Origin: Rhodobacter sp.
Lineage (GTDB): Bacteria; Pseudomonadota; Alphaproteobacteria; Rhodobacterales; Rhodobacteraceae
Direction of reading: 5' to 3'
DNA: 13,996 bases
NCBI GenBank assembly: GCA_003536295.1
Contig: DPZQ01000146.1
Span: 1 to 13,996 of the forward strand
Positions 7,465 to 13,996 of this stretch are shown here, in pieces. The position numbers and the translations under genes are program-made. Below the pieces are notes generated by a model that saw only the letters and a program-made list of their open reading frames with translations, was not told where the DNA came from and made no database searches. Each line of letters begins with the position of its first letter. The first letter of the stretch is position 1.

Positions 7465-8730
7465 CTATTGAAGGGCGCGGCCTTTGATGATTGAGCCTTT
7501 GCCAAATTTTGCCCTGATCTGGTCAAAAGCCTTTTCTGAAGCGGCGCGTTTGGCGGCGTTTGGGTCTAATAAGTCGTCAGCCTCACTGGCAAAAGCCGCG
7601 GCGCAAAGGCCCGATATGCCCACCCCAATTAACCGAAAAGTCCCCCCTTGGTTTTGAGCAAAAAGGGCAGCCGCTTCCCGGTAGATGCGATCGGCGGTTT
7701 GGGTCGGTTGGGGCAGGCTGTGGCGTCGGGTGACCTGTGAAAAGTCGCTTCGTTTGAGTTTCAGCGTCACCACCGACCCCGCCAAATCACGCGCCTTTAA
7801 AATGGCGGCGACTGCTTCGCTTAGGCGCCATAGATGGCCGTCTAGAAAAGCAGTGTCGCAGGTGTTTATCTCAAAGGTTGTTTCTTTTGAGACGCTTTTG
7901 GTCTTTTCATCAGTAGCCACAGGGCGATTGTCTTGACCGCGTGCCAAACTGAAAAGCCGTCTGCCCATTTGACCAAAACGGGTAGTCAAATCGCTCTCAT
8001 CCCAACGCAACAGATCTTTGATGGAGCGAATACCGCTTTTTTCTAGTGCGGCTTGTGTTGCCGTGCCAACGCCCCATAAAATCTTAATATGTTGAACTTC
8101 CAGAAACGCTTGGGTGTCGGCGCGCCCAATCACCGAAAAACCGCGCGGCTTATCAAGGTCTGAGGCGATTTTAGCTAGGAATTTATTATGTGATAGCCCG
8201 ACTGAGCCTGATATTCCGATCTCTTGCTCGATTGTTCGCATCATTTTGGCCAAAAGCACTGCCGGGGGCGCGCCATGAAGGCGGGTGGTGCCGCTTAGGT
8301 CTAAAAAGGCCTCATCCAAGGATAGGGGTTCAATCGCGGGGGTCAGCGCCATCATAAGCGTGCGGATTTGACGCGAGACACTGCTATAGACCTGCATCCG
8401 TGGCGACACGACCACCGCGTCGGGACATAGTTTTAGGGCCTGAAACATCGGCATTGCCGAGCGCACGCCGCGAATGCGCGCTATATAGCAACACGTTGAC
8501 ACGATGCCGCGCCGCCCGCCACCCACGATCACCGCTTGGTCGCGTAGTTCTGGATTGTCGCGTTTTTCAACTGACGCATAGAAAGCGTCGCAGTCCATAT
8601 GGGCGATAGACAGGTTTGCCAGCTCACGATGGTGCACGATACGGCGCGATCCACAAAGGCTGCACCGCTCAGAAGCCTGCGAAACCAGATGAAAGCAATC
8701 GCGGCAGAGGGTTTGGTGATTTGGTTCCAT
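7465..8730 (-). CDS. dinB: DNA polymerase IV with N-terminal zinc ribbon
   Basis: Y-family translesion polymerase of 421 residues, against about 350 for E. coli DinB. Catalytic metal ligands are visible in AHMDCDAFYASVEKRDNP (Asp46) and SLDEAFLD (Asp139, Glu140). The palm/fingers run to about 250, the helix-hairpin-helix thumb (ILWGVGTATQAALEKSGI) is near 245-265, and the little-finger domain follows. Extra N-terminal 40 residues hold CRDC...CSLC (Cys9, 12, 23, 26), a short zinc ribbon that I recall from other Rhodobacterales DinB proteins. An in-frame TAA 7 nt upstream fixes the ATG as the earliest possible ATG start. Near the C-terminus the place where related proteins often carry a QxxLF clamp motif reads ADDLLDP, a poor match. 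No LexA-type GTTC-N7-GTTC box was seen upstream. It is divergent from the SPFH gene. Confidence 0.94.
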   Translation of the reverse strand: MEPNHQTLCRDCFHLVSQASERCSLCGSRRIVHHRELANLSIAHMDCDAFYASVEKRDNPELRDQAVIVGGGRRGIVSTCCYIARIRGVRSAMPMFQALKLCPDAVVVSPRMQVYSSVSRQIRTLMMALTPAIEPLSLDEAFLDLSGTTRLHGAPPAVLLAKMMRTIEQEIGISGSVGLSHNKFLAKIASDLDKPRGFSVIGRADTQAFLEVQHIKILWGVGTATQAALEKSGIRSIKDLLRWDESDLTTRFGQMGRRLFSLARGQDNRPVATDEKTKSVSKETTFEINTCDTAFLDGHLWRLSEAVAAILKARDLAGSVVTLKLKRSDFSQVTRRHSLPQPTQTADRIYREAAALFAQNQGGTFRLIGVGISGLCAAAFASEADDLLDPNAAKRAASEKAFDQIRAKFGKGSIIKGRALQ

Positions 8731-8825
8731 GCCCCTTTATGCGTCGACTTGGGGCAGCTGTCTAGAAAGCGATCGCCTCTTGATTTATCAATTTCTATAC
8801 CCATTTTGAAGAAATGGGGGCTTAC

Positions 8826-9704
8826 ATGCAAAATAGTATTTCAGGCGGAAACTTGGTTTTATTGGCTTTTGCGGCCTTCGTATTTCTTTGTATCTTTTTG
8901 GGCGTCCGAATCGTGCCTCAAAGCCAGAAATTTGTTGTAGAACGGTTTGGGCGGCTTTTGTCGGTTTTGGGGCCTGGCATTAACTTCATTGTTCCATTTT
9001 TGGATCGGGTTGCGCATAAAATCTCGATTCTCGAACGGCAACTGCCGACCGCCAATCAAGATGCGATCACAACCGACAATGTATTGGTTAAGGTTGAAAC
9101 TTCTGTTTTCTACCGCATCACTGAACCCGAAAAGACCGTTTACCGAATTCGTGATGTCGATGCTGCCATTGCTACCACGGTTGCGGGTATTGTTCGCTCG
9201 GAAATAGGGAAGATGGAACTTGACCAAGTGCAGTCTAACCGCACGGAATTGACCCAAAAAATTCGCGAGCAGGTTCGCGCGATGGTGGATGATTGGGGCA
9301 TTGAGGTCACGCGCGCTGAAATTCTGGATGTAAACCTAGATGAGGCGACGCGCGCCGCCATGTTGCAGCAGTTAAATGCCGAACGCGCCCGCCGCGCTCA
9401 AGTGACTGAGGCCGAAGGCAATAAACGCGCCGTTGAACTGAACGCCGACGCACAACTTTATGCCGCCGAGCAAGGTGCCAAAGCGCGGCGCATCTTGGCC
9501 GAGGCCGAGGCCTATGCCACGGTCACAATTGCGGCCGCAATCGGCGATAATGGGATTGAGGCCGCGCAATATCAAGTGGCCCTTAAACAGATTGAGGCGT
9601 TGACCGCCGTTGGCCAAGGCACAGGCAAGCAAACGATCATCGTGCCTGCCGCTGCACTCGAGGCCTTTGGTGATGCGTTTAAAATGCTAAGGGGCAGATC
9701 ATGA
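8826..9704 (+). CDS. SPFH/band 7 membrane protein (stomatin/QmcA-like)
   Basis: Inner-membrane microdomain scaffold of the stomatin/prohibitin family. From ATG 8826 it has 292 residues: an N-terminal hydrophobic anchor (about 10-30), the hallmark VRIVPQSQKFVVERFGR (about 27-45), an SPFH domain to about 200, then an Ala/Glu-rich coiled region (ERARRAQVTEAEGNKRAVEL and onward). I prefer the start at 8826, which has GGGGG 5 nt upstream; an in-frame ATG at 8814 would add MGAY and has only GAAGAA before it. The stop overlaps the next start as ATGA, so the NfeD-like gene is translationally coupled. The paired arrangement equals QmcA-YbbJ of E. coli. It may act with membrane proteases; the client is unknown. 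Confidence 0.92.
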   Translation: MQNSISGGNLVLLAFAAFVFLCIFLGVRIVPQSQKFVVERFGRLLSVLGPGINFIVPFLDRVAHKISILERQLPTANQDAITTDNVLVKVETSVFYRITEPEKTVYRIRDVDAAIATTVAGIVRSEIGKMELDQVQSNRTELTQKIREQVRAMVDDWGIEVTRAEILDVNLDEATRAAMLQQLNAERARRAQVTEAEGNKRAVELNADAQLYAAEQGAKARRILAEAEAYATVTIAAAIGDNGIEAAQYQVALKQIEALTAVGQGTGKQTIIVPAAALEAFGDAFKMLRGRS

Positions 9705-9973
9705 TTTGGGCCAGCTGGTGGGCTTGGATCGTGGGCGGCTTTGGCCTTGCAATTGTTGAACTGTTGGTGCCCAGCTTTATTTTCTTAGGCTTCTCTATCG
9801 CCGCTTTTTTGATAGGGATATTGGTGGCGCTGGGCCTTTTGGGAACAAACTTTGCTTTGATGGTTGCCCTTTATGCCGTGTTCGCATTGGTAGCATGGCT
9901 TGGCTTGCGGCAGTTTTTTGGCAAGCGTCACAGCACAGTCAAAGTCTGGGATGCAGATATAAACGAACCGTAA
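9701..9973 (+). CDS. Short NfeD-like membrane protein
   Basis: A 90-residue protein with three hydrophobic segments (about 6-22, 24-46, 51-69) and the NfeD-typical WAWIVGGFGLAIVELLVP opening, followed by a short polar tail. NfeD/YbbJ proteins partner SPFH proteins, usually from the same operon, as here (4-nt ATGA overlap with the upstream gene). Full-size YbbJ has a C-terminal soluble OB-fold domain; this protein ends before it, and the next 33 bp lead straight into the convergent pyrF, so no OB domain is encoded here. Short forms occur in related bacteria, so I read it as intact rather than truncated. Confidence 0.88.
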   Translation: MIWASWWAWIVGGFGLAIVELLVPSFIFLGFSIAAFLIGILVALGLLGTNFALMVALYAVFALVAWLGLRQFFGKRHSTVKVWDADINEP

Positions 9974-10001
9974 GGGCTACCAAGGCGCCAAGGCGACCCT
10001 T
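9971..10001. repeat. Tandem 8-mer within convergent NfeD/pyrF junction
   Basis: CCAAGGCG occurs twice head to tail (9980-9995), enclosed by AAGGG (9972-9976) and CCCTT (9997-10001). A 5-bp stem with a long loop is a poor terminator; with only 33 bp between two stop codons this is the only candidate for ending both transcripts. Confidence 0.25.
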
Positions 10002-10006
10002 TAGCT

Positions 10007-10720
10007 TTATGGCAATGTTGCGATCAGGTCGCGCGCGGCTTGGCGCGGGTCTGTGGCGCGCCAAATGGGGCGGCCTACCACAATATAATCTGCTCCATTC
10101 TCAAGGGCTGCACGCGGTGTCGCGATGCGCTTTTGATCTCCCTCATCCGCACCAAGGGGGCGCACGCCGGGGGTCACTATCAATTTGCCTTTTGCTTGGG
10201 GCAGGGCGCGGATGGCTTTGGCCTCATGCGGGCTGGCGATTATGCCGTCGGCCCCAGCCTCAAGAGCCCGGGCGGCGCGTTCTAGCGTAATTTCGGAAAT
10301 ATCGCCTGCGCGGATCAAATTTTCGTCAAGGTCAGTGCGATCAAGCGATGTCAAAATGGTTACGGCCAAAATTTTAAGATCGGATCCACCTTTGCCCTCC
10401 GCTGCGGCACGTACCACTTGCGGATCACCCTGAACGGTCAGAAAATCAAGATCGTACTGCGCCAGACCGCGCACCGCGGTCTCGATTGTGGCGCCAATGT
10501 CAAAAAGCTTAAGATCCATGAAGATGCGCTTGCCATGTTCGGCCTTTAACTCATTTGCAAGGGCGAAGCCGCCGCCTGTCAGCATACCAAGGCCGATTTT
10601 GTAAAAGCTGACCGCATCGCCCAAACGCGCAGCAAGTTCTAATCCTTGAACGATATTTGGTACATCAAGCGCCAAGATCAGGCGGTCATCGGCGCTTTGC
10701 GTCTTTTGTGTTTGAGCCAT
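10007..10720 (-). CDS. pyrF: Orotidine 5'-phosphate decarboxylase
   Basis: Last step of de novo UMP synthesis: decarboxylates OMP to UMP in the cytosol. The 237 residues form the single TIM barrel usual for the enzyme. Visible: LALDVPN with Asp19, YKIGLG with Lys41, the catalytic DLKLFDIG tetrad (Asp69, Lys71, Asp74), TPGVRP, and the C-terminal phosphate-binding VVGRPI. AAGGG lies about 7 nt before the ATG on the minus strand. It converges with the SPFH/NfeD operon and diverges from clpB across a 475-bp spacer. The first 10 residues (MAQTQKTQSA) precede the barrel and are probably a disordered tail. Confidence 0.95.
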   Translation of the reverse strand: MAQTQKTQSADDRLILALDVPNIVQGLELAARLGDAVSFYKIGLGMLTGGGFALANELKAEHGKRIFMDLKLFDIGATIETAVRGLAQYDLDFLTVQGDPQVVRAAAEGKGGSDLKILAVTILTSLDRTDLDENLIRAGDISEITLERAARALEAGADGIIASPHEAKAIRALPQAKGKLIVTPGVRPLGADEGDQKRIATPRAALENGADYIVVGRPIWRATDPRQAARDLIATLP

Positions 10721-11195
10721 CTTCTACCCTTATGCGCTATTACATGCTTTTTTCTTGGGGGGTTTTGTCATGCAAAAGGGCTTGTCTGCAACAGTTTTTG
10801 CGGTGGCTACGACAGATATTTACGCAAAATTTTAACCTGTCGCGCCTGTGTTGATCAATCGGGCGGGGGTCGTAAGTGCGGTGCGCGGCAATGAGATTGG
10901 TCACACTCTAAACCTGACATACGAGGTGCAGTAGCGTTTTCCTGATAGACTGACCGTGCATACGGTGTTGCGTTATTTTTGTCTAACCTAGAAACTTGTT
11001 TATATCAGCCAGTTCAGCATTTTTACTTATCACCGCCTAACCCAGTGCCTGACTCAAAAACAAAAATAACCCGCCCTTGATATTGTTCGGCATGAATCTT
11101 GAACCGGAAAAATTTAACCCCATCTATAAATTGTAGGCTGGTTGGGCGCGCCATAATGGGCGCCAAGTCGCAGCGCTAAATCAAGGAGAAGGCCC
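10721..11195. other. 475-bp divergent spacer between pyrF and clpB
   Basis: No supportable ORF. Contains CGACAG (10810-10815) and CTGTCG (10837-10842) enclosing AAAATTTT; ACCGT-GCAT-ACGGT (10953-10966), a 5-bp stem followed by a T-rich stretch; a mediocre sigma-70-like pair TTGTCT (10979) and TATATC (11001) 16 bp apart; and the RpoH promoter and clpB leader listed separately. No clear pyrF promoter was found. The spacer is long for such a compact region, so a small RNA or upstream regulation of either gene is possible but not shown. Confidence 0.5.
11098..11123 (+). promoter_or_regulatory. Sigma-32 (RpoH) heat-shock promoter of clpB
   Basis: CTTGAA (11098-11103), a 14-bp spacer, then CCCCAT (11118-11123) followed by CTATAA. 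This is nearly identical to the classical heat-shock consensus (CTTGAA, 13-15 bp, CCCCAT), and clpB is a standard RpoH-regulon gene. Transcription should begin near 11130, leaving a leader of about 65 nt. Confidence 0.85.
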
Positions 11196-11198
11196 ATG
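11142..11198 (+). promoter_or_regulatory. Structured clpB leader with strong RBS
   Basis: AAGGAG (11183-11188) lies 7 nt before the ATG, a strong ribosome binding site. Two alternative pairings are visible. ATGGGC (11156-11161) is the exact complement of GCCCAT (11192-11197), which includes the first two bases of the start codon. TTGG(G)CGC (11142-11149) pairs with GCGCCAA (11160-11166) with one bulge, and the two structures share bases 11160-11161. This could be a temperature-sensitive leader; that is inference. Confidence 0.35.
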
Positions 11199-13808
11199 AA
11201 CTTAGAAAAGTTCACGGAGCGGTCACGCGGATTTTTGCAAGCCGCTCAGACCATCGCGACTAGAGATTCGCACCAAAAACTAAGTCCTGAACATTTATTG
11301 AAAGCTCTGCTTGACGATGATCAAGGGCTTGCCAGTAATCTGATTTCTCATGCAGGCGGCGCTGTTGGCCAAGTCAGCGAGACACTGGCCTTAGCAATTG
11401 AGAAATTACCTAAAGTAACAGGCGATGCGCAGCCCTTTATGGATACCGCATTGGTCAAAGTCTTGGCTGAGGCTGAAGCATTAGCTAAGAAGGCAGGTGA
11501 TCAGTTTGTCCCCGTCGAGCGCCTGCTGATGGCGCTTTGCATGGTGAAAACAAAAGCCAAAGATGCGCTGGATGCGGGGGGCATTTCTGCCCAAAAGCTG
11601 AATACTGCAATTAATTCCTTGCGAAAAGGCCGCACCGCTGACAGCGCTTCTGCCGAAGCGGGCTATGACGCCTTAAAAAAATATGCCCGCGATCTGACGC
11701 TTGCGGCCGAACAGGGCAAAATTGATCCTATCATTGGCCGTGATGAGGAAATCAGGCGCGCCATGCAAGTTTTATCACGCCGTACAAAAAATAATCCTGT
11801 TTTAATTGGGGAGCCTGGGGTTGGTAAGACCGCTATTGCAGAAGGTTTGGCCTTGCGCATTATCAGTGGTGATGTGCCTGAATCCCTGCGTAATAAAAGA
11901 TTGATGGCGCTGGATATGGGCGCTTTGATCGCGGGTGCCAAGTATCGCGGTGAGTTTGAGGAGCGGTTAAAGGCTGTTTTGGCCGAGGTGACAGATGCTG
12001 TAGGTGAAGTTGTCCTGTTCATTGATGAGATGCACACGCTCGTTGGTGCTGGCAAGTCCGAGGGCGCGATGGATGCTGCAAATCTTATTAAACCCGCTCT
12101 TGCGCGAGGAGAGCTGCACTGTATTGGGGCCACTACCTTAGATGAATATCGCAAATATGTTGAAAAAGACGCAGCGCTTGCGCGCCGTTTTCAACCTGTG
12201 ATGGTACTCGAACCGACAGTGTCGGACACAATCTCGATCTTGCGCGGCATTAAAGAGAAATATGAGCTGCATCACGGCGTGCGCATCAGCGATTCGGCCT
12301 TGGTGGCGGCTGCGACTTTATCTCACCGCTATATTACCGACCGCTTCTTGCCCGATAAGGCGATTGACCTGATGGATGAGGCCGCCAGCCGCTTGCGCAT
12401 GGAGGTTGACAGCAAACCCGAAGAACTAGATGCGCTTGACCGCGAAATTTTGCAAAAGCAAATCGAAGTGGAAGCGTTGCGCCGTGAAAGCGATCGGCCT
12501 AGCCAAGACCGATTAGCGCTTTTGGAAAAAGAATTGACGGTTTTGACTGAACGTTCCTCGGCTATGTCTGCCAAATGGCAGGCTGAACGTGACCAGCTTG
12601 AAAAAGCGCGAGATCTAAAAGAACAGCTTGAAAAAGCGCGCGCCGAACTTGAACAGGTCAAACGCGAAGGCAACCTTAGTCGCGCGGGAGAGCTTTCGTA
12701 TGGAATCGTGCCGGAGCTTGAACGTAAATTGGCAGCATCAGAATCGCGTGAAGGTAATGCCTTGGTCTCGGAAGCCGTATTGCCTGAACAAATTGCTGAA
12801 GTGGTAGAGCGTTGGACGGGCATTCCTACTAGCCGAATGTTAGAAGGCGAAAAAGACAAACTTTTGCGTATGGAAGATGTGTTGGGCAAGCGGGTGGTCG
12901 GCCAAGGCACAGCCCTTAAGGCGGTTGCCAATGCGGTGCGCCGCGCGCGCGCTGGGCTTAATGATGAAAACCGCCCTCTGGGCTCGTTCCTATTCTTGGG
13001 CCCCACAGGAGTTGGCAAAACTGAGCTTACTAAAGCTGTGGCAGAATATCTGTTTGACGATGATTCAGCGCTTTTGCGGATTGATATGTCTGAATTTATG
13101 GAGAAACACGCCGTGTCTCGCCTGATCGGCGCGCCTCCCGGATATGTTGGTTATGATGAGGGGGGCGTTTTGACCGAGGCGGTGCGGCGCAGACCCTATC
13201 AGGTGATTTTGTTCGATGAAGTTGAAAAGGCCCATCCTGACGTTTTTAACATTTTACTTCAGGTGCTGGACGATGGGATTTTAACTGATGGTCACGGCCG
13301 CTTGGTTGATTTCAAACAAACATTGATCGTGCTGACCTCAAACCTAGGGGCCGCAGGTCTGAGTCAGCTCCCTGAAGGGGCAGACCTAACCGAGGCCCGT
13401 GCCCAAGTCATGGAAGCGGTGCGCCTGCACTTTAAACCCGAGTTCCTAAATCGTTTGGATGAGATGATCATTTTTGATCGTCTAGGGCGAGAAGATATGG
13501 GCGTTATTGTTGAGCTTCAACTCGGTAAGCTAGAAACTCGTCTTGTCGGACGCAACATAACGCTTACCCTGACGGATGAGGCAAAAGACTGGTTGGCGCG
13601 TGAAGGCTATGATCCTGTCTTTGGTGCAAGGCCGCTAAAACGGGTTTTTCAGCGGCATTTGCAAGATGTCTTGGCGCATATGATTCTTTCGGGCGAAGCC
13701 CCCGACGGAACTCACGTCGGCGTCTCGGCTGGCCCGGAAGGATTAACAGTAGGCAGTCGCCTATCCGTATCCGAACGCCAGATCGCGCAACCGTTGATCG
13801 TGCATTAA
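11196..13808 (+). CDS. clpB: ATP-dependent disaggregase ClpB
   Basis: Hexameric AAA+ chaperone that extracts polypeptides from aggregates with DnaK/DnaJ/GrpE. Complete at 870 residues (E. coli 857). Order: N-terminal Clp repeat domain (1-145); NBD1 with Walker A GEPGVGKT (205-212), pore loop KYRG (249-252) and Walker B FIDE (Asp277, Glu278); coiled-coil middle domain (about 405-525) with dense Glu/Lys/Arg heptads, the part that binds DnaK; NBD2 with Walker A GPTGVGKT (602-609), pore loop GYVGYDEGG (649-657) and Walker B LFDE (Asp674, Glu675); C-terminal small domain. The middle domain separates it from ClpA and ClpC, and there is no IGF/L loop for ClpP binding. It starts after a strong RBS and is driven by an RpoH promoter. 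It stands alone: no other chaperone gene is adjacent. Confidence 0.97.
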   Translation: MNLEKFTERSRGFLQAAQTIATRDSHQKLSPEHLLKALLDDDQGLASNLISHAGGAVGQVSETLALAIEKLPKVTGDAQPFMDTALVKVLAEAEALAKKAGDQFVPVERLLMALCMVKTKAKDALDAGGISAQKLNTAINSLRKGRTADSASAEAGYDALKKYARDLTLAAEQGKIDPIIGRDEEIRRAMQVLSRRTKNNPVLIGEPGVGKTAIAEGLALRIISGDVPESLRNKRLMALDMGALIAGAKYRGEFEERLKAVLAEVTDAVGEVVLFIDEMHTLVGAGKSEGAMDAANLIKPALARGELHCIGATTLDEYRKYVEKDAALARRFQPVMVLEPTVSDTISILRGIKEKYELHHGVRISDSALVAAATLSHRYITDRFLPDKAIDLMDEAASRLRMEVDSKPEELDALDREILQKQIEVEALRRESDRPSQDRLALLEKELTVLTERSSAMSAKWQAERDQLEKARDLKEQLEKARAELEQVKREGNLSRAGELSYGIVPELERKLAASESREGNALVSEAVLPEQIAEVVERWTGIPTSRMLEGEKDKLLRMEDVLGKRVVGQGTALKAVANAVRRARAGLNDENRPLGSFLFLGPTGVGKTELTKAVAEYLFDDDSALLRIDMSEFMEKHAVSRLIGAPPGYVGYDEGGVLTEAVRRRPYQVILFDEVEKAHPDVFNILLQVLDDGILTDGHGRLVDFKQTLIVLTSNLGAAGLSQLPEGADLTEARAQVMEAVRLHFKPEFLNRLDEMIIFDRLGREDMGVIVELQLGKLETRLVGRNITLTLTDEAKDWLAREGYDPVFGARPLKRVFQRHLQDVLAHMILSGEAPDGTHVGVSAGPEGLTVGSRLSVSERQIAQPLIVH

Positions 13809-13812
13809 CCCT

Positions 13813-13855
13813 GATAGGCCTCCAATTTACATTCTTCGTAAATTGGAGGCCTATC
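13813..13855 (+). terminator. 18-bp perfect inverted repeat after clpB
   Basis: GATAGGCCTCCAATTTAC (13813-13830), 7-nt loop ATTCTTC, then its exact complement (13838-13855), starting 4 bp after the clpB stop. The position suits a terminator or 3'-stabilising hairpin, but no U-tract follows on either strand (TCTCATGC on plus), which is unusual. The 140 bp beyond it, to the window edge, show no gene I can recognise, only the 21-codon ORF listed next. Confidence 0.55.
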
Positions 13856-13857
13856 TC

Positions 13858-13923
13858 ATGCTTCGCATTGATTCCTCCACAACAAGGTATTTCGCAAAAT
13901 TTAGGAAAACTAAATTACACTAA
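13858..13923 (+). CDS. Candidate 21-residue basic peptide, unproven
   Basis: ATG at 13858, 21 codons, stop TAA at 13921-13923. The product is basic (about six Lys/Arg, one Asp) with no recognised relative. GGAGG (13845-13849) sits 8 nt before the ATG, near-ideal spacing, but lies inside the 3' arm of the hairpin after clpB, so it would be masked when the stem forms. It may simply be a by-product of the hairpin sequence. Confidence 0.15.
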   Translation: MLRIDSSTTRYFAKFRKTKLH

Positions 13924-13996
13924 CCCCCACCCCAAAGCTTAGATTGTTGCGTTAGCCACTGTTTTAAATCAATAATTCGTTTATTTTCGAAAAAAG

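Noticed and set aside
8780..8791. TTGAT-TT-ATCAA, similar to an FNR/FnrL box, upstream of the SPFH gene
   Set aside because: FNR sites need a 4-bp spacer; here it is 2 bp, so the half-sites are on the wrong helical phase.
8731..8813. LexA-controlled promoter for dinB
   Set aside because: No GTTC-N7-GTTC alphaproteobacterial SOS box was found in the 83-bp divergent spacer.
10851..10858. TTGATCAA in the pyrF/clpB spacer as an FNR-type site
   Set aside because: No spacer between half-sites; an 8-bp palindrome is expected by chance.
10824..13902. CGCAAAATTT present on both sides of clpB (10824-10833 and 13893-13902), as possible insertion or duplication ends
   Set aside because: A 10-mer shared within 14 kb is expected many times by chance, and clpB shows no sign of transfer.

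Overview
The window looks like ordinary chromosomal sequence from an alphaproteobacterium. My best guess is the Rhodobacterales/Roseobacter group, with moderate rather than high GC judged by eye. This rests on the style of the HemC, DNA polymerase IV (with zinc-ribbon extension) and short NfeD-like proteins and on the elongator tRNA-Met sequence; no database search was possible. Nearly all the DNA is coding and most genes are housekeeping. I see no phage, insertion sequence, CRISPR array or integrase.

Layout, left to right. (1) The 3' part of hemC (tetrapyrrole synthesis) runs off the left edge and converges, 3 bp apart, on tesA. (2) tesA (periplasmic SGNH esterase/thioesterase) is divergent from ybbA-ybbP (ABC ATPase plus large FtsX-type permease). 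The two divergent start codons overlap in one CATG, so each gene's promoter has to lie inside the other gene, and promoter-like motifs are found there. (3) A gap of about 415 bp with several palindromes but no convincing gene. (4) A lone HyuA-type hydantoinase/oxoprolinase gene. (5) An elongator tRNA-Met with a good -35 element and a terminator. (6) dinB on the minus strand, carrying an N-terminal four-cysteine zinc ribbon. (7) A translationally coupled SPFH/band 7 plus short NfeD pair. (8) pyrF on the minus strand. (9) A 475-bp divergent spacer holding a near-consensus sigma-32 (RpoH) heat-shock promoter. (10) clpB, complete, followed by an 18-bp perfect inverted repeat with no U-tract.

How the parts relate. 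TesA, YbbA and YbbP form a conserved trio thought to act on hydrophobic substrates at the inner membrane and periplasm. The SPFH/NfeD pair is a membrane-microdomain module. Both modules also lie close together in E. coli (ybbJ-qmcA ... tesA-ybbAP). clpB is placed under heat-shock control by the sequence itself. The strongest new leads are regulatory: the overlapping divergent starts of tesA/ybbA, the clpB leader that can pair with its own start codon, and the long hairpin after clpB that hides a ribosome binding site in front of a 21-codon ORF. I found no previously undescribed multi-gene system.
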